Assembly (NCBI RefSeq): GCF_003569765.1 | Contig: NZ_QXMG01000025.1 | Span: 1 to 64,000, forward strand | From: Caldimonas tepidiphila | GTDB taxonomy: Bacteria; Pseudomonadota; Gammaproteobacteria; Burkholderiales; Burkholderiaceae_C | Reading direction: 5' to 3' | Length of the DNA stretch: 64,000 nt | Shown: in pieces, positions 51,496 through 59,716 of the stretch | Position numbering within the stretch: position 1 is the stretch's first letter | Layout of the letters: every line of letters starts with the position of its first letter | The notes under the pieces: generated by a model | Seen by the model: the letters and a program-made list of their open reading frames with translations, nothing else | Told to the model about the DNA's origin: nothing | Databases searched by the model: none | Made by a program: the position numbers and the translations under genes

Positions 51496-52323
51496 ATGGA
51501 ACAGCAATCACCGATACCCGTGGGTCACTTCGCCGACATCGGCGGTGGCCGGCGCATCCACTACCACGACCGGGGCCAGGGCGAGGCCGTGATCTTCCTG
51601 CACGGCGCGGGAGCGGGCGCCAGCGGCTGGAGCAACTTCAAAGGCAACTTCCCCGAGCTCGCAGCAGCGGGCTTGCGCACCATCGTGCCGGACCTGCTGG
51701 GCTTCGGCCTGTCGAGCAAGCCCGACGTGCCGGCCTACGACCTGGACTTCTTCATCGAGGGGCTCAAGGGCCTGCTCGACGCGCTGCAGCTCGGGCAGGT
51801 CACGCTGCTGGGCAACTCGCTCGGCGGCGCGGTGGCGCTGGGCTACGCACTGGCCTACCCGGACGAGGTGAAGCGCCTGATCCTGATGGCGCCCGGCGGC
51901 GTGGAGGACCTGGACACCTACCTCGCGATGCCCGGCATCGCCAACATGTTTGACGTCTACCGCTCGGGCCAGACCGGCGAGGCGGCAATGCGCGCCGTGA
52001 TGCGCATGCAGCTCTTCGACCCGGAGCAGCTGACGGATGACATCGTGGCCGAGCGCGCCCCCATCGCCGCGCTGCAGACGCAGGCGGCGCGCTCGGTGAT
52101 GAAGGTGCCGAACATGACCGGGCGGCTGCACGAGCTGCGCTGCCCGGTGCTCGGCTTCTGGGGCGTGAACGACCAGTTCAACCCGGTGGGCGGCGCGATG
52201 AAGCTGGCGCAGCACTGCCCGCAGGCCCGCGTCCTCCTCGTCAACCGCTGCGGCCACTGGGTGCAGGTCGAGCATCGCGAGATGTTCAACCGCGCCTGCA
52301 TCGACTTCCTGCGCGAGGGCTGA
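51496..52323 (+). CDS. tesD: meta-cleavage product hydrolase (4,9-DSHA hydrolase)
   Basis: 275-residue alpha/beta hydrolase of the BphD/HsaD group. S108 in LGNSLGG is the nucleophile, with D226 and H254 completing the triad; HGAGAGASGWSNF forms the oxyanion side. It hydrolyses the ring A cleavage product made by TesB, giving a C6 dienoate and the bicyclic propanoate. It lies 83 bp after tesA1 and 3 bp before tesE. Confidence 0.92.
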   Translation: MEQQSPIPVGHFADIGGGRRIHYHDRGQGEAVIFLHGAGAGASGWSNFKGNFPELAAAGLRTIVPDLLGFGLSSKPDVPAYDLDFFIEGLKGLLDALQLGQVTLLGNSLGGAVALGYALAYPDEVKRLILMAPGGVEDLDTYLAMPGIANMFDVYRSGQTGEAAMRAVMRMQLFDPEQLTDDIVAERAPIAALQTQAARSVMKVPNMTGRLHELRCPVLGFWGVNDQFNPVGGAMKLAQHCPQARVLLVNRCGHWVQVEHREMFNRACIDFLREG

Positions 52324-52326
52324 GCC

Positions 52327-53118
52327 ATGGACACCCCACTGATCGAGGCCCTGGGCGACGAGCTGCATGCCGCGCTGCGCGAGCGGCGCACGCTGGCTCC
52401 GCTGACCGAGCGCCATCCGGACCTGACGGTCGAGCAGGCCTACCGCATCTCGCTGCGCCTGCTGCAGGGGCGGCTCTCTGGCGGCGAGCGCGTGATCGGC
52501 AAGAAGATCGGCGTCACCTCCGAGGCGGTGCAGCGCATGCTGGGCGTGTACCAGCCCGACTTCGGCTTCCTGACCGATGCGATGCAGTTCGAGGACGGCG
52601 CGCGCATCAGCCTCTCGGGCGCCGGGCTGATCCAGCCGCGCGCCGAGGCCGAGATCGCCTTCATGCTCAAGGCCGACCTGCAGGGCCCGGGCGTGACGCG
52701 CGAGCAGGTGCTGGAGGCCACCGACTGGGTCGCGCCCTGCTTCGAGATCGTCGACTCCCGCATCGCCGACTGGAAGATCCGCATCCAAGACACCGTGGCC
52801 GACAACGCCTCCTGCGGCGTCTTCGTGATCGGCCCGCAGCACACCGACCCGCGCACGATCGACCTGGCCGGCGTGCAGATGCGGATGTGGCGCAACGACG
52901 AGCCCGCCGGCAGCGGCCTGGGCTCGGCGGTGCAGGGCCACCCGGCCGAGGCCGTGGCCTGGCTGGCCAACACGCTGGGTGCCTTCGGCATCCCGTTCAA
53001 GCGCGGAGAGCTGATCCTCTCGGGAGCGCTCGCGCCGCTGGTGCCGGCCGCGCCCGGCGACCGCTTCCGCATGGAGATCGAGGGCCTGGGCGGCTGCTCG
53101 GTCGGCTTCACGGATTGA
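52327..53118 (+). CDS. tesE: 2-hydroxyhexa-2,4-dienoate hydratase
   Basis: 263 residues of the 2-keto-4-pentenoate hydratase family. [25 protein letters not shown] and the [11 protein letters not shown] metal-binding stretch are characteristic (each shown in part), and the C-terminus has [17 protein letters not shown]. It hydrates the C6 dienoate released by TesD to 4-hydroxy-2-oxohexanoate. It starts 3 bp after tesD and ends 10 bp before tesF, the invariant order of this lower pathway. Confidence 0.93.
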   Translation: MDTPLIEALGDELHAALRERRTLAPLTERHPDLTVEQAYRISLRLLQGRLSGGERVIGKKIGVTSEAVQRMLGVYQPDFGFLTDAMQFEDGARISLSGAGLIQPRAEAEIAFMLKADLQGPGVTREQVLEATDWVAPCFEIVDSRIADWKIRIQDTVADNASCGVFVIGPQHTDPRTIDLAGVQMRMWRNDEPAGSGLGSAVQGHPAEAVAWLANTLGAFGIPFKRGELILSGALAPLVPAAPGDRFRMEIEGLGGCSVGFTD

Positions 53119-53128
53119 AGGATTTCTC

Positions 53129-54052
53129 ATGAACCAGAAGATCAGATGTGCATTGATCGGGCCGGGCAACATCGGCACCGACCTGTTGATGAAGCTGCAG
53201 CGCAGCCCCTGGCTGGAGCCGGTGTGGATGGTGGGGATCGATCCCGAGTCCGACGGGCTGAAGCGCGCCGCCGAGATGGGGATGAAGACCACCGCGCAGG
53301 GCGTGGACGGCCTGCTGCCGCACATCGCAGCCGATGGCATCCGCATCGCCTTCGACGCGACCAGCGCCTACGTGCATGCCGAGCACAGCGCCAAGCTCAC
53401 CGAGCGCGGCGTGCTGGTGATCGACCTCACGCCGGCCGCGATCGGCCCCTACTGCGTGCCGCCGGTGAACCTGAAGGAGCACCTGGGCTGGCGCGAGATG
53501 AACGTCAACATGGTGACCTGCGGCGGGCAGGCGACGATCCCGATGGTCGCCGCCGTGAGCCGGGTGCAGCCGGTCGCCTATGGCGAGATCGTCGCCACGG
53601 TGTCGAGCCGCTCGGTCGGCCCCGGCACGCGCAAGAACATCGACGAGTTCACCCGCACCACGGCGGGTGCGGTCGAGAAGGTGGGCGGCGCCAGGAAGGG
53701 CAAGGCGATCATCGTCATCAACCCGGCCGAGCCGCCGCTGATCATGCGCGACACGGTGCACTGCCTCACGGAATCGGATCCGGACCAGGCCGCGATCACG
53801 CAGTCCATCCACGACATGATCCGAGAGGTGCAGAAGTACGTCCCCGGCTACCGGCTGGTCAACGGCCCGGTGTTCGACGGCAAGCGGGTCTCGGTCTTCC
53901 TCGAGGTCGAGGGCCTGGGCGACTACCTGCCCAAGTACGCCGGCAACCTCGACATCATGACCGCGGCCGCCGCGCGCACGGCCGAGATGTTCGCAGAGCA
54001 AATGGTGTCGGGCGCCATCGACGCCGCACGCACCGAAGGAGCAGTGCAATGA
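53129..54052 (+). CDS. tesF: acylating aldehyde dehydrogenase (propanal/acetaldehyde)
   Basis: 307 residues of the DmpF type. [10 protein letters not shown] is the NAD motif at residues 10-19 and C131 in NMVTCGGQA is the catalytic thiol. It receives propanal directly from the aldolase TesG and makes propionyl-CoA. AAGGA lies before the start. The stop overlaps the tesG start by 4 bp, in keeping with the tight TesF-TesG complex in which the aldehyde is channelled. Confidence 0.95.
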   Translation: MNQKIRCALIGPGNIGTDLLMKLQRSPWLEPVWMVGIDPESDGLKRAAEMGMKTTAQGVDGLLPHIAADGIRIAFDATSAYVHAEHSAKLTERGVLVIDLTPAAIGPYCVPPVNLKEHLGWREMNVNMVTCGGQATIPMVAAVSRVQPVAYGEIVATVSSRSVGPGTRKNIDEFTRTTAGAVEKVGGARKGKAIIVINPAEPPLIMRDTVHCLTESDPDQAAITQSIHDMIREVQKYVPGYRLVNGPVFDGKRVSVFLEVEGLGDYLPKYAGNLDIMTAAAARTAEMFAEQMVSGAIDAARTEGAVQ

Positions 54053-55071
54053 GCCTCCAGGGCAAGAAGATCACCGTCCACGACATGACGCTGCGCGACG
54101 GCATGCACCCCAAGCGCCACCTGATGACGCTGGAGCAGATGAAGAGCGTGGCCTGCGGGCTCGATGCGGCCGGCGTGCCGCTGATCGAGGTCACGCACGG
54201 CGACGGCCTGGGCGGCGCCTCGGTCAACTACGGCTTCCCGGCGCACAGCGACGAGGAATACCTCGGCGCGGTGATTCCGCTGATGAAGCAGGCCAAGGTT
54301 TCGGCGCTGCTGCTGCCGGGCATCGGCACGGTGGACCACCTGAGGATGGCGCACGGCCTCGGGGTCCACACGATCCGCGTCGCGACGCACTGCACCGAGG
54401 CCGACGTGTCCGAGCAGCACATCAGCCAGGCGCGCAGGATGGAGATGGACACGGTCGGCTTCCTGATGATGGCGCACATGGCCTCGCCGCAGAAGCTGGT
54501 GGAGCAGGCCAGGCTGATGGAAGCCTATGGGGCCAACTGCCTCTACATCACCGACTCGGCCGGCCACATGCTGCCCGAGGACGTGAAGGCGCGCATCTCG
54601 GCGGTGCGCGAGGCGCTGAAGCCGGAGACCGAGGTCGGCTTCCACGGCCACCACAACCTCGCGATGGGCGTGGCGAACTCGATCGCCGCGATCGAGGCAG
54701 GGGCCAACCGCATCGACGCCGCCGCGGCCGGCCTGGGCGCCGGCGCCGGCAACACGCCGATGGAGGTGCTCGTGGCGGTGTGCAGCCGCATGGGCATCGA
54801 GACGGGCGTGGACGTGTTCGGGATCCAGGACGTGGCCGAGGACCTGGTGGTGCCGCTGATGGACCACATCGTCCGCATCGACCGCGACTCGCTCACGCTC
54901 GGCTACGCCGGCGTCTATTCGAGCTTCCTGCTGTTCGCCAAGCGCGCCGAGAAGAAGTACGGCGTGCCGGCCCGCGACCTGCTCGTGGAGCTGGGCCGCC
55001 GCGGCATGGTCGGCGGCCAGGAGGACATGATCGAGGACACGGCGATCACGATGGCGCGGCAGCGGGGCTGA
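54049..55071 (+). CDS. tesG: 4-hydroxy-2-oxohexanoate aldolase
   Basis: 340 residues of the DmpG type. [11 protein letters not shown] near residues 14-24 contains the catalytic Arg-Asp-His set, and [11 protein letters not shown] near residue 200 carries the metal-binding histidines. It splits 4-hydroxy-2-oxohexanoate into pyruvate and propanal, which passes to TesF. Last gene of the operon; no good intrinsic terminator was found after the stop. Confidence 0.95.
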   Translation: MSLQGKKITVHDMTLRDGMHPKRHLMTLEQMKSVACGLDAAGVPLIEVTHGDGLGGASVNYGFPAHSDEEYLGAVIPLMKQAKVSALLLPGIGTVDHLRMAHGLGVHTIRVATHCTEADVSEQHISQARRMEMDTVGFLMMAHMASPQKLVEQARLMEAYGANCLYITDSAGHMLPEDVKARISAVREALKPETEVGFHGHHNLAMGVANSIAAIEAGANRIDAAAAGLGAGAGNTPMEVLVAVCSRMGIETGVDVFGIQDVAEDLVVPLMDHIVRIDRDSLTLGYAGVYSSFLLFAKRAEKKYGVPARDLLVELGRRGMVGGQEDMIEDTAITMARQRG

Positions 55072-55453
55072 TTTTTTCTTGTGTGCATGGGTGCGCACGG
55101 CGGACCGGGCCGGCCGGTTCGGGGGTCGGCAGCGCTGCCCCTCGCTGCCCGCTCGGGGTGTCGGGCGCTGGACGCGCCCGACCGGTTCGCCCCGAAGGGG
55201 CTTCCGGCCCTGCGGGGCTCCGCGGCCCGGGGCGACCGGGTGAAACTCGGCCCCGGGTACAGGGCCTCAGACAACACCCGGTCGTCGCGGCTGCGCCGCG
55301 ATGCCCCCGCGCCGCTGCACTCCTCGGCAGCGCAAACTCCCCCGCCCCGGCCAGCCCGGCCCGCCTGAAGCAGCGCCTCGGCGTGCGAAGAGCGAGAGGC
55401 GGTTTCGACCCTGAATTCGCTCTTGGATGGACGGCCGCCCCCGGCCAATGCCT
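55072..55453. other. intergenic region after tesG
   Basis: About 380 bp between convergent tesG and an enoyl-CoA hydratase gene. A T run lies immediately after the tesG stop but no hairpin precedes it. A short imperfect inverted repeat (55081-55098) has the wrong orientation for a tesG terminator. The remainder is GC-rich with no convincing ORF or dyad site. Confidence 0.4.
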
Positions 55454-56218
55454 TCAGCGGAAGCGCGAGAAGTCCGGCGCGCGCTTGTCGAAGAAGGCCT
55501 GCAGCGCCTCGCCCGCCTCGGCGCTGCGCAGGCGCCGCACGAAGCCCTCGACCTCGGCCGCGAGCGCGTCCTGCACGGCCTGCGCCTGGCCGCGGCGCAG
55601 CAGCTGCTTGGTCTCGCGCACCGCCGCAGCCGGCAGCGCGTTGAAGCGCCCGGCCACGCGCCGCGCGTGCGCCAGCACCTCGCCGGCCGGCAGGAGGTCG
55701 TTGACGAGGCCCATCTCCAGCGCGTCCGCGGCGCCGAAGGGCTCGCCGAGCAGCAGCTTCTCTGCCGCCCGCACATGTCCCGCGCGCAGCGGCAGCAGCA
55801 GGCTGGACGCGAACTCCGGCACGAGCCCGAGCCGGGTGAAGGGCAGCCCGAAGCGCGCCTCGTCGCTGGCATAGGCCAGGTCGCAGTGCAGCAGCATCGT
55901 CGTGCCGATGCCGATCGCCGTGCCCGTCACCGCCGCGACCACCGGCTTGCCGCATTGGATGAGCGCCTGCATGCAGCGGAAGACCGGCGCATCCGGTCCG
56001 TCCGGCGGGCTCTGCAAGAAGTCCTCCAGGTCGTTGCCGGCGGTGAACACCCCGGGCTGGCCGGTGATCAGCACTGCGCGCACTGCCACGTCGGCATCGG
56101 CGCGCTGCAGTGCGTCGGTCATCGCCTCGTACATCGCCATCGTCAGCGCGTTCTTCTTGCCGGGCCGGGCGATCTCGATGGTCTGCACGCCGTCGAGCAC
56201 GGCGGTCTGGATGTCCAT
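55454..56218 (-). CDS. enoyl-CoA hydratase/isomerase family protein
   Basis: 254-residue crotonase. FTAGNDLEDFL and GTAIGIGTTMLLHCDLAYA are the oxyanion-hole motifs; RFGLPFTRLGLVPEFASSLLLP resembles the delta3-delta2 enoyl-CoA isomerase side of the family (PaaG/ECI), which usually lacks the hydratase Glu pair. It is 129 bp downstream of the DUF35-MaoC gene, separated by a hairpin, and no dyad was seen, so its control may differ. Third crotonase of the window. Confidence 0.85.
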   Translation of the reverse strand: MDIQTAVLDGVQTIEIARPGKKNALTMAMYEAMTDALQRADADVAVRAVLITGQPGVFTAGNDLEDFLQSPPDGPDAPVFRCMQALIQCGKPVVAAVTGTAIGIGTTMLLHCDLAYASDEARFGLPFTRLGLVPEFASSLLLPLRAGHVRAAEKLLLGEPFGAADALEMGLVNDLLPAGEVLAHARRVAGRFNALPAAAVRETKQLLRRGQAQAVQDALAAEVEGFVRRLRSAEAGEALQAFFDKRAPDFSRFR

Positions 56219-56241
56219 GGTGTCTCTTTCAAACGGGAAAA

Positions 56242-56277
56242 GGGGGCGGTCTCACCGGTGCGGTGGGATCCGCCCCC
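56242..56277 (-). terminator. hairpin after the Ltp2-DUF35/MaoC operon
   Basis: GGGGGCGG and CCGCCCCC form a perfect 8-bp stem with a 20-nt loop in the 129-bp gap between the DUF35-MaoC gene and the hydratase gene. It may end transcription from dyad site 10 or attenuate it before the hydratase. Confidence 0.5.
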
Positions 56278-56347
56278 TGCCGCCCGGCCAGGAGCACGAG
56301 GCGTGTGTCGCCGCCCGCTCGCGCAGCCGGCGCCGCCTCCATGCGGC

Positions 56348-57292
56348 TCACATGTACAGCACGACCAGGTCGTTGATGACCGAGGGCCGGTCCTGCCCGA
56401 CCACGTGGACGTTGATCTCCATCGTGATCTGCACTCCGCTCTTGACCTGCTGCACGTCCTTGACGCGACTGCGCGCGCGGATGCGGCAGCCCGAGGGCAC
56501 CGGCGTCCGGAAGCGCAGCCGGTCGGAGCCGTAGTTCACCATGTTGGTGAAACCGGTGACCTCCCAGTCCAGCGGCAGCTGCAGCCGGCTGACGAGCACC
56601 TGCACCAGCGAGCCGTGGGCGATGGTGGTACCGAAGGGGCTCTCTGCCCGGGCCCGGACGGGGTCGGTATGGATCCAGTAGTCGTCCCCCGAGAGCGCGG
56701 CGAAACGGTCGATCAGCTCCTGCGTGACCTCGACCTCGTTGGACCAGCCGCCGAACTGCTCAGACACGAGTGAGCGCAGGCCCGCAAGGTCCTTGACGTC
56801 GATGCGCCGGCGCGGTGCGGCAGGCTGCGCCGGCTCCTGCGCGAGCGCCTCGGGCTGCCGTTGCCCGTCGATCACGGAGGGCTGCAGCGATTCCTCCGGC
56901 GTGTAGCGCAGCAGCGTGACACGGCCCGGCCGCTCATCGAAGACCGGTCGCACCCGCATGCCCACCCGCACTGACTCCGGCGCCACGCCCACCAGCGTGG
57001 TGTTGAGGTGCGGGCCCTCGTCGAGCTCGACCACCGCCAGCAGCTGCGGCAGCTCGTCGCTGAACTCCGGCAGCGTCGGCACGCGCGCCACCGTGTAGGT
57101 GTAGATCCGGCCGAGGCCGGAAACGCTCTTCCAGCCGAGCCGGCGCGAGCCGCAGGATGGGCAGTGCGAACGCGGGAAGAAGATCCAGTGGTTGCAGTCA
57201 CCGCATTGCTGCAGCCGCATCTGGTGCTCGCGCAGGCCGTCCCAGAAGGGCTGGGACAGCGGGGTCGGCCGGGGCAGGGGCTTGTTCCACAT
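56348..57292 (-). CDS. DUF35 (Zn ribbon/OB) - MaoC fusion protein, ChsH2-like with domains in reverse order
   Basis: 314 residues. N-terminal half: DUF35 with a zinc ribbon C30-x2-C33 ... C44-x2-C47 and an OB fold up to about residue 130. After a Pro/Gln-rich linker (about 140-165) comes a MaoC hydratase domain with D203 and H208 in SGDDYWIHTD. In actinobacterial steroid side-chain degradation, ChsH2 combines a MaoC domain with a C-terminal DUF35 that binds the aldolase Ltp2; here the order is inverted. The Ltp2-like gene lies 2 bp upstream, so the partner logic is kept. It likely hydrates the side-chain enoyl-CoA and assists retro-aldol cleavage. Confidence 0.85.
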   Translation of the reverse strand: MWNKPLPRPTPLSQPFWDGLREHQMRLQQCGDCNHWIFFPRSHCPSCGSRRLGWKSVSGLGRIYTYTVARVPTLPEFSDELPQLLAVVELDEGPHLNTTLVGVAPESVRVGMRVRPVFDERPGRVTLLRYTPEESLQPSVIDGQRQPEALAQEPAQPAAPRRRIDVKDLAGLRSLVSEQFGGWSNEVEVTQELIDRFAALSGDDYWIHTDPVRARAESPFGTTIAHGSLVQVLVSRLQLPLDWEVTGFTNMVNYGSDRLRFRTPVPSGCRIRARSRVKDVQQVKSGVQITMEINVHVVGQDRPSVINDLVVLYM

Positions 57293-57294
57293 GC

Positions 57295-58509
57295 TCAGGC
57301 TCCCTGCAGGATCAGCGCGCCCTGCTCGCTCATCACGCCGCCGGTGCCCGACACGTAGGCCAGCTCACGGCGCGCCAGCTGACGCTCGCCGGCCCGCCCC
57401 TGGATCTGGTGCAGGGCCTCGATCACCTGACTCATGCCACCGGCGCTGCCGGCCTGGCCGAAACTGAGTTGGCCGCCATGGGTGTTCATCGGGAAGTCCC
57501 CCTTGAAGCTCAAGTCGTGTTCTCGCAGGAAGCGCTGGCCCTGCCCTTTCTCGCAGAAGCCCGCGTCCTCTAGCGTCAGCAGCACGGTGATGGTGTAGCA
57601 GTCGTAGATCTGCGCCATGTGCATGTCGGAGGGCCGCAGGCCGGCCATCGCGAAGGCCCTGCGCGAGGCCGGACCAATGGGGGTCGACAGCATGTCCGAC
57701 GCATAGGTCGGCGACTTGGACTGCACGTGCTCGCCGCATCCGATCACGCGCGCCCCGCGGTGAGCGCAGCGCCGCGCGATGTCCTCGCGCGTCACCACCA
57801 CGGCGGCGCCGCCGGCCACCGGCATCACGATCTCCAGCATGCGCAGCGGCTCGGCCACCATGCGCGAGGCGAACACGTCCTGCACCGTGATTGGCTGGCC
57901 GTGGAACAGCGCCTGCGGGTTGTGGCAGGCGTTGAAGCGCTGGGCCACCGCAATGCGCGCCAGCGCCTCGGCGTCCCAGCCGTGCAGCGCCGCGTAGCGC
58001 TGCGCGATCATTGCATAGCCGGTGTTCTGTGCCATGTGCCCGTAGGGCAGGTCCATCTCGGCCTCGGGCGCGCCGTAGCGGGTGCTGTGTCCGCCGTAGC
58101 GGGCGGCCTTCATCACCTCGGCGGCGTGGTCGTCGTCCGGCGCCGTAGGCGCCAGGCGTGCCGGGATCACGCACAGCACCGTGCTGCACATCCCCAACTC
58201 GATGGCGGCCGCGGCGCGCCATACCATGCCTACCGCGCTGGCACCGCCGAGGTCCACCACCTCGGCGAAGTCCAGTCGCACGCCAAGGTACTCGCCCGCC
58301 ATCGCCGGCACGAACATCCCGGCCTCGTGGAACTGCGGCCCCGTGAGCACGAGGCCGTCCACGTCCCCGAGCGTCAGGCCCGCATCGGCCAGGGCCTGCG
58401 TGCCGAGGTCCGCCACCTGTTCCAGATGGAACATGCGCGGCGCGCTGGCGTATTTCTCCGGCTTGTACTGCGCGGCGCCGACGAGCGCCGCCTTTCCTGT
58501 GAGTCCCAT
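57295..58509 (-). CDS. thiolase-like steroid side-chain aldolase (Ltp2-like)
   Basis: 404 residues of the SCP-x/lipid-transfer thiolase branch. Where thiolases have the nucleophilic Cys, this protein reads VDLGGASAVGM, so ordinary thiolysis is unlikely; the C-terminal NTHGGQLSFGQAGSAGG keeps the HGG element. Ltp2-type enzymes without the Cys cleave 17-hydroxy-C22-CoA esters by retro-aldol reaction together with a DUF35 protein, which is the next gene here. Start at 58509 (MGLTGKAALVG). First gene after dyad site 10. Confidence 0.83.
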   Translation of the reverse strand: MGLTGKAALVGAAQYKPEKYASAPRMFHLEQVADLGTQALADAGLTLGDVDGLVLTGPQFHEAGMFVPAMAGEYLGVRLDFAEVVDLGGASAVGMVWRAAAAIELGMCSTVLCVIPARLAPTAPDDDHAAEVMKAARYGGHSTRYGAPEAEMDLPYGHMAQNTGYAMIAQRYAALHGWDAEALARIAVAQRFNACHNPQALFHGQPITVQDVFASRMVAEPLRMLEIVMPVAGGAAVVVTREDIARRCAHRGARVIGCGEHVQSKSPTYASDMLSTPIGPASRRAFAMAGLRPSDMHMAQIYDCYTITVLLTLEDAGFCEKGQGQRFLREHDLSFKGDFPMNTHGGQLSFGQAGSAGGMSQVIEALHQIQGRAGERQLARRELAYVSGTGGVMSEQGALILQGA

Positions 58510-58583
58510 GCTGTACCCCGTTGGTCGTCGGCCCGCCGGGCCGCTGCACTGGCAACGATTCTGACCCTCGCAGGCGGTGACCC

Positions 58584-58603
58584 CATCGTCCGTCAGGACT
58601 AGG
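58584..58603. promoter_or_regulatory. steroid-regulon dyad site 10 (Ltp2 / YCF48-MMPL divergent region)
   Basis: CATCGTCC-GTCA-GGACTAGG. On the minus strand a CAGAAT -10 candidate (58558-58563) lies exactly 20 bp away, identical to site 7. On the plus side only a weak TACTCT (17 bp) is seen, plus a further half site CGGACGAT at about 58630-58637. It lies between the aldolase operon and the envelope genes. Confidence 0.65.
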
Positions 58604-58705
58604 TCTGTCGCGGGCCGCCCTACTCTTTTCGGACGATGCCCGGACACGCCAGCAGCGAAGAATGCGACGCACCCGTCCCTCACACAGACAACCAGGAGAC
58701 ACACC

Positions 58706-59716
58706 GTGCGAATCGCTGTTGGCATCGCCGTGGCCACCCTCATGGCCGCTGCCGCGTTCCATGCCTTCTCCCCGCGCCCGACCCCGCCCCTGGAGGCCAC
58801 CGCCCTCCCGATCGAGCACATGCATTTCAACGCCCTGGTTCGCTCCAGTGTCGGCCTGGTAGCCGGCGGCGAGCTCGGAGCCCTGGTCTATTCGCGCGAC
58901 CAGGGCCGCAGCTGGCAGCGAGCGCAGGTGTCTGCCAATCGCCAGGCGCTGATCACCCAGGTCCGCTTCGATGAAAGCGGCCGGCTCGGGCTGGCGGTCG
59001 GACACGAAGGCTGGATCCTGCGCAGCGACGACGGTGGACAGACCTGGACCGAGCTGCACTTCGACCAGGCCAACGGCGAGCCGCTGATGAGCATCGCCAC
59101 GCTGCCCTCGGGCCGCTGGCTCGCGGTGGGAGCCTTCGGGCGCATGCTGGGCTCCAGCGACCAGGGGCGCAACTGGCAGCGCATCGAGGTGGAGGGCGTG
59201 CAGGACCAGCACCTCAACCGCATCGTGGGCTCGGAGGACGGCAAGCGCTGGCTCGTCGTCGGCGAGCGCGGCCTGATGCTGATCTCGGAGGACCAGGGCG
59301 CGTCCTGGCGATTGCTGCCGCCCTTCTACAACGGCTCCTTCTACAACGCCGCCGCTCTCCCGGACGGCAACTGGCTGGTCTATGGCATGCGCGGCAACGC
59401 CTTCCGCAGCAGCGGGGGCGGAGAGACTTGGCACAAGGCCGAGCTCCCAGCGCCCGCCTCCTTCTTCGACCATGCGCAGGGCAGCGACGGACAGCTGATC
59501 CTGGTCGGGCAAGGCGGACTGATCGCCCTCAGCAGCGACGGCGGGCGCCGCTTCAGCCTGCAGCGTGCCGACTCGCGCGCCACGCTCACCAGCATCGTGC
59601 CCGACACCGAGGACGGCGCCTGGCTGGCCAGCGATGCGGGCCTGATGCACCACGTCGCCCCCACGATGGCTGCACTCATCCGGAGCGACGAACCGGCCCA
59701 AGGAGGACTGCGATGA
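58706..59716 (+). CDS. YCF48/BNR-repeat protein, exported
   Basis: 336 residues. A signal-like N-terminus (RIAVGIAVATLMAAAAF) is followed by about six repeats of the S-x-D-x-G-x-x-W type (SRDQGRSWQ, SDDGGQTW, SSDQGRNWQ, SEDQGASW, SSGGGETW, SSDGGRRF), a beta-propeller of the YCF48/sialidase kind. The start is a GTG with CAGGAG upstream. It overlaps the MMPL gene by 4 bp. Such pairs occur beside DUF1302/DUF1329 genes in steroid- and lipid-degrading proteobacteria; a periplasmic partner of the transporter is inferred. Confidence 0.82.
   Translation: MRIAVGIAVATLMAAAAFHAFSPRPTPPLEATALPIEHMHFNALVRSSVGLVAGGELGALVYSRDQGRSWQRAQVSANRQALITQVRFDESGRLGLAVGHEGWILRSDDGGQTWTELHFDQANGEPLMSIATLPSGRWLAVGAFGRMLGSSDQGRNWQRIEVEGVQDQHLNRIVGSEDGKRWLVVGERGLMLISEDQGASWRLLPPFYNGSFYNAAALPDGNWLVYGMRGNAFRSSGGGETWHKAELPAPASFFDHAQGSDGQLILVGQGGLIALSSDGGRRFSLQRADSRATLTSIVPDTEDGAWLASDAGLMHHVAPTMAALIRSDEPAQGGLR

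Noticed and set aside
55081-55098. Inverted repeat after tesG as an intrinsic terminator
   Set aside because: Stem is imperfect and the T run precedes it on the plus strand instead of following it.
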